Of a stretch of 64,000 nt of DNA, positions 51,417 to 62,999 are shown in pieces. The notes under the pieces were generated by a model. That model was not told where the DNA came from and did no database searches. It saw nothing but the letters and a program-made list of their open reading frames with translations. The DNA comes from Siphonodentalium dalli (lineage: Eukaryota > Mollusca > Scaphopoda > Gadilida > Siphonodentaliidae): the NCBI GenBank assembly GCA_032622095.1, contig CP136069.1, positions 68,533,319 to 68,597,318 of the forward strand, given 5' to 3'. Made by a program: the position numbers and the translations under genes. How positions within the stretch are numbered: position 1 is the first letter of the stretch; every line of letters starts with the position of its first letter.

Positions 51417-54195
51417 CACCCCCGTGTACGTGGTATCGCCAACACCGATGGTATCGCCAAAACCGAAAATATGGGAAAGTCATTTTCACGTACATGATAT
51501 GGGGATATGTTTGTTTCTCATCGTAAAACAGAAACGAACAACGCATGTGTATGTCCACATGAAGCAGGAGTATTTATCCACCCGCTGTCAATCAGTTTTC
51601 CCAGATCAAACCATTTAATATTTTTTGGCGAATTTTTTCAATTGGTGTTTTTGCTTTTGCTCACTCAAATTTTCGAGAACATCCACCCACTAGTATAGTT
51701 CCTGGACGTCCACGCTGCCAACACAAATGCCGGTATATAGTTGAATCTGTCGACGAAGCATAGGATTGAACATCAGTGTCGTTCTCAATATACGCGCGAT
51801 ATGGATGGACCACTGTCGGCCCAGAAAGAAGTTAACGCCACAGATGAAGATGTTACCAAACGCCGAGCATCTGTGCAGTAAATATGCGTATCACTTAAGG
51901 AGTTTTGATGAGGTTTCGAGTGTTTTTATGTGTATCTGAGACTGATCAATTGGACTGCGAATATCATCTGAAATATGAATTCATAACATATTCGAAATAT
52001 TGTGTACATATCTATTATGAATGTATTTCAATTGAAATTAATTGAACATCCATCTCAGAATTCAGATTTGCGATCTCAGAAAGGTGAATGAATGATAACG
52101 CGATGCCTTGATCACACGCACGTGAATGATGTCGTTCGTATGCATGCAGCTATCCGGATATTCGTTTAGTATTAACATGCTTGTGGTTTGTATATAGACC
52201 ACACACGCAGGACGACACGCTACGGCGTACCAACGATTTGTTAATATCACAGACTTTATGACTCGTTCCCACTCGAGTAGAACGATACGCGAAAATGAAA
52301 CCGAATCATCTTATCGAATATACATATATCGTATAGCTACAAATTATGCAATTATGGCTTTTTTAAGAGTCATCAGATAATATTGTAACGATTCTATATA
52401 TATTAACCCTAAACATCCGTACACATATATATGATCACACTGTATTATATATATATGTGTGGCATCTGGAGGTCGATGTGCCTCTTTATTGTGTCTATGT
52501 AGCACATGTAGTCAGCTTACCAAGCTACAACACCATGGTTAAACAAAATCAAACCAAACCATGCGGTTTTGATAAATGAACGTATCTTCCTCATATGAAG
52601 CTATATATCTCCCAGTTAAATGGTGATATCCACTATTCAAAACATAATTTCGCAAAACGGAATGTTCCCTCAATGGGATAGCGAACATAGCTTGCTCTCA
52701 CCCTGATAAATTTAATAGAAATTCCTACTCATTTCCGATTTTATCATAAATAGTAGACACTTTTTGACGCATTATATGCAACCTATATGATAACATAGTG
52801 AAGTCTTATGTCAATATTATGCCCACTAAATATGTGGTCCTAGGGCTAAATTAGAAAAGATATAAACTATAGTGTAATTTACATGTGTACATAACAATCA
52901 TGACAGTACAAACATGTTCCACAGTAAAGTGTTTATTACCAATAGCAGTAAGTATGTTGTATATATATAGTATGTATATACCCACGTGGTAGATCGATAA
53001 CATAAGGACCATTCTGGGTTCCAACATGTAACTGTTAGTTGCTTTGTACCATTACTTTCAATGGTGTATTAGTAATCGCATTGTGTATACGTTACACCAC
53101 TCATATCCGAATGCCAGCCACTCCGGCCCCCATGCACCAAATTGTGTGCCACAAATGTGTGCCACACGTAATACATTGTGATCATATGTGTACGGATGTT
53201 TAGGGTTAACATAGAATCGTTACAATATTATCTGATGACTCTTAAAAAAGCCATAATTGCATAATTTGTAGCTATACGATATGTGTATATTCGATAAGAT
53301 GATTCGGTTTCATTTTCGCGTAACGGTCTACTCGAGTGGGAACGAGTCATAAAGTCTGTAAAATAAACAAGATTATAACAAATCGTTGGTACGCCGTAGC
53401 GTGTCGTCCTGCGTGTGTGGTCTATATACAAACCCCAAGCATGTTAATACTAAACGAATATCCGGATAGCTGCATGCATACGAACGACATCATTCACGTG
53501 CGTGTGATCAAGGCATCGCGTTATCATTCATTCACCTTTTTGAGATCGCAAATCTGAATTCTGAGATGGATGTTCAATTAATTTCAATTGAAATACATTC
53601 ATAATAGATATGTACACAATATTTCGAATATGTTATGAATTCATATTTCAGATGACATTCGCAGTCCAATTGATCAGTCTCAGATACACATAAAAACACT
53701 CGAAACCTCATCAAAACTCCTTAAGTGATACGCATATTTACTGCACAGATGCTCGGCGTTTGGTAACATCTTCATCTGTGGCGTTAACATCTTTCTGGGC
53801 CGACAGTGGTCCATCCATATCGCGCGTATATTGAGAACGACACTGATTTTTTAAATTCTGTTCAATCCTATGCTTCATTGACAGATTCAACTATATACGG
53901 CATTTGTGTTGGCATCGTGGACGTCCAGGAACTATACTAGTGGGTGGATGTTCTCGAAAATTTGAGTGAGCAAAAGCAAAAACACTATTGAAAAAAATCG
54001 CCAAAACATACTAAATGGTTTGATCTGGGAAAACTGATTGACAGCGGGTGGATAAATACTCCTGCTTCATGTGGACATACACATGCGTTGTTCGTTGTTT
54101 GTTTTACGATGAAAAACAAACATATCCCCATATCATGTACGTGAAAATGACTTTCCCATATTCTCGGTTTTGGCAATACCACGTACACGGGGGTG
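51417..54195. mobile_element. 2.8-kb element with ~1.04-kb inverted arms
   Basis: The left arm 51417-52464 starts CACCCCCGTGTACGTGGTAT; the right arm 53160-54195 ends with its complement (ATACCACGTACACGGGGGTG). The arms stay highly similar across ~1 kb with small indels, such as a ~17-bp internal duplication (ACACCGATGGTATCGCC region) near the left tip. A 695-bp spacer separates them. No transposase-like frame, and the flanking duplication is unclear. It would form a very long hairpin when single-stranded or transcribed. Confidence 0.8.
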
Positions 54196-54529
54196 AACAA
54201 GCTTAAGGAGACATTTCATACGACAATGAGTGGGATGAAGTTGAGTTATGGGCTGCAAAGGTCAACCACTGTCGCTGGATTCAATTGGCCAGTAAAGGCA
54301 TATTCATATATTACTCACGCATATGTTCCGTATACACACACCAGCAAGGCGAAGTATAACGAACAATTCATCCTCTGAAATGGTAGCGGTAATAAAATAT
54401 CAGAAAGTTATTCATATTACTGACACATTAATGACACATTGTGAATCAACTTGATGATTGATTACTTAGTCGTTTTCCGATATTGAAGAATGTGAAAATA
54501 GTAGAGGGGAGAGTCTCAAAACTGATAAA
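54196..54529. other. no recognisable feature
   Basis: Unassigned sequence between the inverted repeat and a family A block. Confidence 0.3.
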
Positions 54530-55500
54530 ATATATTTAGCTCCAATTCCAACAAATTCATACACGTTCTTTTACAAAGATACGAGGAATCAAATCGTGTG
54601 GGTTAAAGACGCAACAGTTAGTGCCAATCTCAACAACTCGGCCATTTCCGCACTGAGGAAATAACCTCTTCCATAAATAGAAATTTCTTACGGTAAATTT
54701 GAATCACGTGATTTGCCATGTTCATACCACCGGTAAATACGTCTGTTGGCTGGGAAACTCGTCTGTTAAGTTTGAACTAATTTTTGCTATCATCACTCTT
54801 TAATGCATGACCAAGTCTGGCACTGACATGTAGTGAATACATTCTGCTGAGACGACCCCATTCACATCTATGCGCCAACAAGTCAAGGTCATCGCCGTAT
54901 TACCAGGGCCGTATATTGTAGAATTGCGCGAATACGCATGGTTTCTATTTATGGAAGAGGATACTACCTCAGCGAAGAGGAAATGGCAGAGTCGTTGATA
55001 ATGCATTTGTTGACTATATTTGGGAATATCTGTCTGCGTCCTATATAACTTCACGGGGGACCACCTTAGATGGCATCAAATGGGTCCAACGGTCCAACTT
55101 TTTACGAGGAAGATAATTGTGCGGGTTAAACTTTTCTAAAGTAACGATGTTGTTGTCAGGGGCAGCACTAAATTTGTTTAGTTGCTGATTACCACCAAAC
55201 TTATACATAATAATATCCATGATATGAGGAGTCTAATGGGTGTGGTTTAAATATGCCAAAAATGGCGGCGTTCGAATCATGAATGGGGAGGGATACCAAA
55301 GCTATGCTTAGCACTATAATTTCGACCAAATTCATACACGTTCTTCTTCAATGATAGGATGAACCAAATCATGTGGGTTAACGACGCCACATTTGGTGTC
55401 GTTTGGGTCAGCAATGGAGAGAGGAGGGGCATGAACATTGTTAAGAAAGTTTTAGTCACCGATCTACGCCAACGTTATATATATATATATAGACATCTCC
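54530..55500 (+). repeat. family A satellite blocks with an inserted segment
   Basis: Family A units at 54530-54640 and about 55020-55500. The second block begins near 55014 with TATATTTGGGAATATCTGTC, the Helitron-like 5' signature in plus orientation. Between them (54640-55010) is a segment flanked by inverted repeats (CCTCTTCCATAAATAGAAA at 54667 and its complement at 54949). Confidence 0.6.
54800..54867 (-). pseudogene. possible degenerate EF-hand exon B relic
   Basis: After a TTGGCGCATAG acceptor-like site the minus strand reads VNGVVSAECIHYMSVPDLVM and then TAA. This resembles the start of exon B (GNKVVSRTEYMHYM) but stops early. It is short and could be chance. Confidence 0.3.
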
Positions 55501-55679
55501 ATATATAATTCGTTCTAATGAGTTTTTGGCCTTCAAATATCACAACCTCGATAACTGGTGATCAAATTAAATCACTTGAACAGTTATATTTTCTCGATTG
55601 TCATATGTATATGGGGACTGGAATCGGGGCATCCATATAGTCAGCTAGAACAAATAAATACATGGAAGAAAACACTATG

Positions 55680-56130
55680 ATTTCTAAGTCGAACAAAGGC
55701 GCATAACTCGGAACTCCATCAAAATCATTGGACCGTGATCAAATTCGAACTTGACCTGTGTTTTCTGAGCTGTAAACAATTTACCAACTATCGAAATATT
55801 ATGTTAAACCCTGTTCAAGTTATCATCCCGACAACCCAAAAAATAATGATTTTTAGGTCTAAAAAAAAACTGCGTCAAAAGTCATCGGGCAGTGATCATC
55901 CATATTCGAACTTGACCTGCGTTTTCTCAAATGTGAACCGCATACCAAATATTAAGAAATTATGTTGAATACTGCTCAATCTTTCATTCGGACAACACAC
56001 ACTGTTTGATCTCTAAGTTGAAAATTCGCCAAATTCGAACTTGACATGTGTCTCCTCAAATGTGAACCATATACCATAAATCAAGAAATGTTGTTGAGCA
56101 TTGATCATGTTATCATCCAGACAATCCAAA
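55680..56130 (+). repeat. ~170-bp satellite, about three units
   Basis: Units contain GCGCATAACTCGG or GTCAAAAGTCATCGGG, then TTCGAACTTGACCTGTGTTT + TCTGA, CCAACTATCGAAATATTATG and GTTATCATCCCGACAACCC. The layout is related to the array at 25830-26790. Confidence 0.7.
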
Positions 56131-56645
56131 ATTGTGATTTAAGAGTTGATAACTGATAACACCGTCAACAGCCAGGCCGAGATCATAATAGATCTTCACA
56201 TGTGTTTATAAGTATAATAGTTTAGCATTGCATAAAACAGGGCGACACTACATAACTTTCTACAACCTAGTTTCCTCTGTAGTTTCACAAAGTATAGGAC
56301 CACAATCACCATGCGTGCAAAATCCCCGTCAAATATAGAGTAAAACACATTTGAGTGGCATGGTGACAAATTTATTTATACATACGGTCATAACATAAAA
56401 GGCACATGTCTAGTATCAGTACTTTCTGTATGTATTATGTATGTATGTAATACACCATTGTAAGAATTTAAAATTGTACCAAAAAGATGAATATGATGAT
56501 AAAACTAAAATTATAATAGTTGATATCAGGATGTGCCTGACCTGTTAAAATCGCAAAACGATCGAAATTTAAGCGCAATCTATACGATGGGGTCAGTTTG
56601 CACTAACACGCACATATATTGGTAACTACTTTCAAATTTGTCTAC
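56131..56645. other. no recognisable feature
   Basis: AT-rich with no supported exon. GTATGTATTATGTATGTATG at about 56427 is a short microsatellite. Confidence 0.3.
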
Positions 56646-58420
56646 TTAAAGACCCACTTAATTTTCGAATCACCAGAGCACATTATATACAACATATTCC
56701 ATAGTATATACCACTTGAAAGAGGAAGCTCCAAAACATTGTATTATAAACTGAATAAACTGGGAACATGTTGTTTTTGTCAAGGTATCGATATGTTTTCT
56801 GTGCTTAATTTTGATCCGGACTGTACTGTAATGTCTATTATTCTCAATGCAAGGGGATTAAATATATCACTTACCTTACTCGTATTTAAATTCGCGCAGT
56901 ACTATTTTTCGCTCAGTTTTGAATTCGCACACTTTAAATTCGCGCGAATTCAAAACTGAGAAAACTATTTTCGTCATATTTCGCGCGAATTCAAAACTGA
57001 GAAAACTATTTTCGTCATATTTCTGTGATATTTCCGTATATCTTGAGGCTAATGACAGTTTCGGCTCTTAGATATTGCTGTTGGTAGTATATGTGTATAT
57101 TAAACACCATCGCGGCGGATTTACATCGTGTAGACAATAAACTAGTAACTACATACATGATAATTTTATGGCGACCTGCAGGGGTCAATACTATGAACAA
57201 TTTTATACCTGTAAATACAAATTGTATTTATTAATTTGTAATTACAAATTTGTGTTAATTATCACAGTGGTTTCATAGTACAGGGAAAATTTATCCGTAT
57301 TATTGTAATACCTTAGACTGGGCGAGAGGTGATACCCCTAAAAGGCAGCTGTAAAACTTAGAAAAATCTAACTCCCCACTCTGCTCCCATGCACCTGTTA
57401 TCAGTGTTATCTGAATACCAGTTCAAATTAGACGGACATGTATATAGAGCTAAAATAACTGACAACAATTTATATGGGGAAGTTACAATGCGTGCTATCA
57501 TATTGTGATTAGTGATAACGCCGGTACTATGAAACGATGAGCTAACAAAATCTCGCAAATTTCACAAAGATCTACTGTTGATTATTGTAGATTGCTTACG
57601 GACAAACATTTTCCTGTGAGTGATTAACAATATATTGAATCACGGCGGGCCAAAGTTACAAAAGAAATAACCAATCATAAGTTGAGAGGTGAACGCTTAT
57701 CAGAGCTATCCAATCGGTTCATGGATTACTAAGTTGATGACCACTTGTCTGCGCAAGTTAACAATTAAACGGTTCGTTTGTATAGTGTGTTTGTAAGTAC
57801 AAGTCAGTGTAAGAACGAGTACTACAAACAATTTGGTATCATTGTTTTTACAAATTACAAATTTACAACCATTCAGTTTGTGAAAATAAAATATTATTTT
57901 GATGGTATAGCATTATATATATTGTGACCATCCTATTATTTCAAACTGATCCGCTACTCTTATCATAACACATCGAGGCAGTAACGTGGCTCCATTTTAT
58001 CGGGAGGGGGTGTATCGAAATTACTAGGGTGATGTTAGTCATAACGACTAAGAATGGGGACTTTTCTTAGTCAATTGGAAGGCGTAAATTAAAGTGCTGA
58101 ATTATGTGCAAATGATTCCAATAATTGACCAAAGTTACTCAAAATGTTTGTGACTAACACTAAGTTAGTCATATTTAGTCAATATGTCCAATCCAAGGGG
58201 CGGGGGTGCACAACTTACTGTTACAGCTTGAAAATCAGAAGCCAACCGGGGTAAACAGTTACATTTCACAGAAATAGAAGTTTATAATTGAGGGGTGGGG
58301 ATACAGTTGGATATCGACGTTGGCGCATCGAAGAGTGCATCTTGCCACGTCACTGCATTTATGCTCTAGTCATTTATGAAAACTATGCTTGCATCTTCGT
58401 ATTCGTGTGTATTATGTGAT

Positions 58421-58434
58421 TTGGGGGGGGGGGC
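58421..58434 (-). repeat. poly-G tract and adjacent small palindrome
   Basis: A G run of about 12 is followed at 58452-58473 by GAAAGGGTCGAATGACCCTTTC, a near-perfect palindrome. A second G run lies at about 59029-59038. Confidence 0.7.
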
Positions 58435-59169
58435 TAACCCCGGGATTCTCGAAAGGGTCGAATGACCCTTTCCCTAACCCCTCATTTTTATGCCTTTGTT
58501 ATAAGATTAACACACAAAAAAAGAGCATTTTTTTTCCAAAATAGATGTTCATTTTCTCTTTTTTTCTTGGGTTGTTTCTCAGTCGAGGATGGTGGAGATG
58601 ATGAAGAACGTAGTTTCTCCCTTCGTATTCGTGTCCTTTACCGTGACCAAATGCATTCGCGTCGACGATTGAAACTCAAAGGATAATCCGCCCATGAACA
58701 TGAGTATCATTTACCTCGCAATGCATTCTTGAGGGAAAAATCATACTCACATTGGGAACACGCGTCATTTTTATCCATTCTTGGATATATCATTGATTAT
58801 GGTAAGTACATGTTACATGCTAATGTTGGCTATAATCCGCAAGTATCACTCACTATTTGTATTAATCACTAACTTTTGTCAGAGATGTTGTGACTCATAC
58901 GATTTGGCGGCTACTCGCCCCTTCCTATTCTGAACAGCTGTAATGTGCCAGGCATCGTGTTCCCAAGACCACTATCGCCATGTCCCTGTTTATGAGATTT
59001 CCATTGATAACACATTTTCATAAGGGGTGGGGGGGGGGCTACATCCCTGCGAATCAGATGGTTATATGCTCTGGTTTAAGGATGTGAAAATCGACAATTT
59101 ATGTTTGACACCCTATATAGACATTCTAGACAAGTTCTTAACGTTGTAACTTTCAATAAATTGGGTAAT

Positions 59170-59560
59170 TTCAGTAGTTACAAGGAACACATACTGCTAC
59201 ATCACATCCAAGCTGACACCCCATAAGGTTTGACAATTTCTAAATATTGGCCATTTCAATCCAAACTTTTGACCAAAGGAGGTAAACATGCAAATGTTGG
59301 TCTAAAACAAAACATACCCCCCCCCCCAAATAAATTGTTGGAAAAAACAAAATAACAGAACAAGTTCAACCTATTGTTGTTGTAAAATTTCCAATTCATG
59401 TTGTTTCAGGTATAAAATTTCCAGCTGTTGAACGTGTTGATAAAATGTTTGGAGCGAGAAACACAACCCAACCCCCTTGTCGCGACGTCCCTGTGGATTG
59501 TACTTGAAATTTCCAGCTGACAAAATATTTTCACGAGGGTGTGAATCGACCCCTTGTCGC
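59170..59560 (+). repeat. family F satellite block
   Basis: ATTTCTAAATATTGGCCATT, TTTTGACCAAAGG, GTTGGTCTAAAACAAAACAT, a C run, then AAATTTCCAATTCATGTTGT and AAATTTCCAGCTGTTGAAC. It lies inside the TTAA-flanked element. Confidence 0.55.
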
Positions 59561-60156
59561 CACGTCCCTGCGTATCATAGATATATATATTATCCGGGTT
59601 AAGGGTGCGAAAACTGAAAATTTATGTTTCATAGTACTCGAACATTCTTTGTGATTGGAGATATTTGTAAATACAAAGAACACGTACTATTTGTGATTTA
59701 TGTTTGTAATCGTAGGTTCATAGTATTGGCGGAATGATAAATTGTTATTTCTTACAAACAATTGTAGATTCTTACAAAGAAAAAGTTTCATAGTATTGAC
59801 CCCTGGACTATAACATTTTTCTTATACAAGCATTTCAACAATGTCTATGTTACCATGATTTGTCGCTTGAATTGTGACCATTGGTCTTGATAGCGGTTAG
59901 CCGAATGTAAATATATGCATGCATGTATAGGCGTAATTGTCTATTCAACCGTTCATAATATATGTAAACTCAGCAACATAGCACTCTTTTATTTCATATG
60001 CATGGACTGTGGTTTAGATTAAGCTTGGGAGTCGTACTATTTTTCGATGGATGCGCGAAAAATAGTACTGCGCGAATTTAAATACGAGTAAGATGTACTT
60101 TAGAATATGTTGTGTATAATGTTATCTGAGTATTCGAAAATTAAGGGGGCCTTTAA

Positions 60157-60892
60157 ATTATCCATGCAGATAATGGCTTTGTCTCGAATAATTGAATCAT
60201 TTCAACATGCGGATGTCGTCTAAAATTACATTTTAATAAATATAACGGAACTTCGCTTGCAAAATTATTTTGACACATCCAACATATAAATATCAGAACC
60301 ACGACCATTTGTGTTTGATTTATTTAAAGTGATGTGAAACACCCCGGTAGGATGATCAAATAGAAATGGAGAATACTCTTGTTCAGAGTAGTTATTTAAA
60401 AAAAATATTATATCCAAATTAACAACACACATGGGCACCTTCATTTTTATATATTAATTCAATGCAGTGACTCTTGGTGGCGAAATCGTTTTCGTTAGTT
60501 TATCGCCAATATATGTGTCCCGAATCGAGTAGTAAATATTTACAATTCACCGTAGTTCAGACTATGTTTTCTATGGAGAGGTACGGTAGATTTGCTTCAT
60601 ATTTACGGCGCCTGAATACTAACAGTTTCACGCACCCGAACAAGTACATAATATGTCTTTAAATACAGACGTTTTACAAATAAAAAATATTTAAACTATA
60701 CAACACAGGACCACTTGATCGGGTATGCAGGCCTGCATGTATATGTTGCTTTCCCGTGTGAGTCTTAATGGTGAACGCGGTGTATCTGATTTGACATTAC
60801 GCGTGGCACTATACCAACCTTTGATCGCGATTCCTGGAAGAAACAAAAAGAACGGGTTAATCCTGTCTTATCAGTGCTATATATATGGATAC
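60157..60892. other. no recognisable feature
   Basis: Unassigned AT-rich sequence, apart from TTAAAGTGATGTGAAACACC at 60327, shared with 28487. Confidence 0.3.
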
Positions 60893-60980
60893 GCTCCTAT
60901 CTTGCCGTCCGTGTACTCATGGGCTGTGAGTTCATACCTAACACGGACCAAGTGGGTCTTTAATGGTGTGGTCAATCGGA
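60893..60980 (-). CDS. candidate upstream exon of EF-hand locus 2
   Basis: An 88-bp segment between CGTTATATACAG / and / GTATCCATATA. It enters after one codon base and leaves after two (phase 2), the phase needed by exon A at 49609. It encodes RLTTPLKTHLVRVRYELTAH then EYTDGKIG, and the join to exon A adds Ala. The DGKI string and the acidic position after exon A's first residues look like a worn EF-hand half, but positions 1 and 3 are not acidic. The intron would be ~11 kb. Supported only by borders, phase and open frame. Confidence 0.35.
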
Positions 60981-61535
60981 CTGTATATAACGGTGTCACG
61001 TTATTGGTCCAACATTATTACCGTGATATATTTAAAGCTAGATGACGGTTTGCCGAACTTATAGGGTCTATTCATATTGCACACGCGCTGGCGATTAATC
61101 GCCGCGTTTTTTAAGGTGCGTGTTAACAAAGCGCATAGCTATTCGTGACCAATTACCTTCATCAACCAACCACGTCCTATTCGTGACCAATCATCTTCTG
61201 CAATCAACCTCGTCCTCGAGATAGCCGTTACATGAAATGCCATACGGTTCACTGGACCAGCATATAATGTCGGGTACAGTCATTCTCATAACCGATGGCT
61301 GACAAAATAATAAATGAAGTACGGAAAGGAAATGGCTCGGAACGAATTATAAGTTTCCAACGCATCAGTGATGATTTTTGTAAAATCCAATCGAACTATA
61401 TCACCTGTCAGTCTCGTGCAAAACTCTACCCAAGATCTATATATACGGGGATATGTAGGGCTAGGGATTCTCCGATGGGGAGTGGGGTCCCACATAAATG
61501 TCCATCTTCACCACTCCCTTGGAACCCGAAATTCC
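60981..61535. other. no recognisable feature
   Basis: Contains a direct repeat, CTATTCGTGACCAAT..CCTTCATCAACCAACC and CTATTCGTGACCAATCATCT + TCTGCAATCAACC, at about 61138 and 61178. No exon called. Confidence 0.35.
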
Positions 61536-61539
61536 AAAA

Positions 61540-62895
61540 TGGCTGAATCTGTATTCACCCACCTCCCTTGCATGGGTTGACATTTTTCGCTTGGGGTATT
61601 TTTGAAAACACTTTAAATCCTCTTCACCCAATCCCCTTATATATATGTTGCCATTTTCCTATATAACTGGTACAAAATATTTCCAACTTTTGGAAATATT
61701 TAGATCCTGAATCCATATAGTCCAGGAGATATTGGTAGACCTCTGCACCCCCCCCCCCCCCCAGGACTCAACTTCACCCCACTATTTTCTTTCTTAATGT
61801 CTCCTCTAATATTTTTCGGTTGTTAAGAAGAAAAAAAAGTGGCCGTAGAGACTCCAGACAAGATGGCGTCCATCATGGCGGCCATTTTTGTATATATACA
61901 CCAGGTCTATTTGATCGCCGTTATGGTACAGATTATGTCACATGCGGTCTTGTTTTCCGTTTGATTCGTTATGGTAATATACAACCCTTACAAATTAGCC
62001 AAAAATCTGACACAAAAATCAAACATGGCGGCCAAGATGGCCGCCGAATTGTGAAACTTTGCTATTTTTCGGATTTTTCACCACCTTTCGTTTGTCTCTG
62101 TGGGAAAATATTGCCATCTTGACGCGATTTTATAAATTTTATCGTCTAGAAGAATCATTGGCGAATACACTGGGACCATAATATACATTCCTTGCCGGAC
62201 ATTTTTGTCCGATATCACGTTTTTCCCAAATGCCGATATAATCCGGTCCAAAGCCAAAACGACGCTAATAACGCAATGTCTGTTTCGAATCAATGAGTGT
62301 TATTGCTATTATTACTCCAGCCATGATTATATATGTGCAGGAGATACCCTGGCTAGGATTCCTCTTATACCTGAGTTGAGGAATATTCACCCAAATCCAA
62401 GATGGCGGCCAAAATGGCCACCAGAAATAGAATAATCTCCGATAATCGCTGATTTTAACATCAGTGAGAGTTATTGTCACGACAACTCCACACCTGCTTA
62501 CTATTGTGAGTTGGGAGCACTGAGTCGAATAACTTTCCTTATATTGCATCCAAATAAAAGTCCCCCAAGTCCAAAATGGCGCCCACAATGACAGACAGAT
62601 TTAGAAAAATCACCGAAAATCCCTCAACTTCACATCATTGGGCATTATTGTCTAGACAACTTGGAAGAATACTGTGTCTATACATTTCATCCCATGCAAG
62701 AAATGGTTTTCCAAATCTAAGATGGCGGCCAAAATGGCGACCGATATTTAAAATCACGCCTACATTCCTTTACTTTCCTACGATGGGCGTTATTGTTTCG
62801 CGAATTCTACCCACCATTACATGTTGATATGGAATATTGATATGAATTTTCATTTGAGTTTGGCAATTGATACTCAAGGTCAAGATGGGAGCTAA
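61540..62895 (+). repeat. ~150-185-bp degenerate satellite with AAGATGGCGGC motif
   Basis: Copies of CCAAGATGGCGGCCAAAATG or variants occur at about 61857-61890, 62023-62046, 62397-62423, 62572-62590, 62720-62744 and 62879, with a weaker one at 61538. Between them GTTATTGTC..ACAACT and TCCAAATC strings recur. Spacing is about 148-187 bp or twice that. The short plus- and minus-strand frames are repeat translations. The core matches the YY1 consensus AAGATGGCGGC. Confidence 0.7.
61747..61762 (+). repeat. poly-C tract
   Basis: A C run of about 16 within the start of the YY1-motif satellite region. Confidence 0.85.
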
Positions 62896-62999
62896 ACTGG
62901 AGGCCAGAAATTGAAAAGAAATCGATATTTTCACATACAAATTTAAACTTTTTGTCATAATATCGATATGTATGGACGAAACTATACACAATCCATCTA

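Larger units (their letters stand above)
56650..60152. mobile_element. ~3.5-kb TTAA-flanked element with diverged long inverted ends
   Basis: TTAA at 56646-56649 and 60153-60156. Termini AGACCCACTTAATTTTCGAA and the complement of AGGCCCCCTTAATTTTCGAA. Further matching inverted blocks: ACATTATATACAACATATTC; TTACTCGTATTTAAATTCGC + GCAGTACTATTTTTCGC (56876 and 60045-60092); GGGGTCAATACTATGAA (57181 and 59800). The left end has a ~160-bp insert and a local tandem (GCGCGAATTCAAAACTGAGA at 56942 and 56982). No transposase was found. A TTAA duplication suggests a Kolobok- or piggyBac-type mobiliser. Confidence 0.6.
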
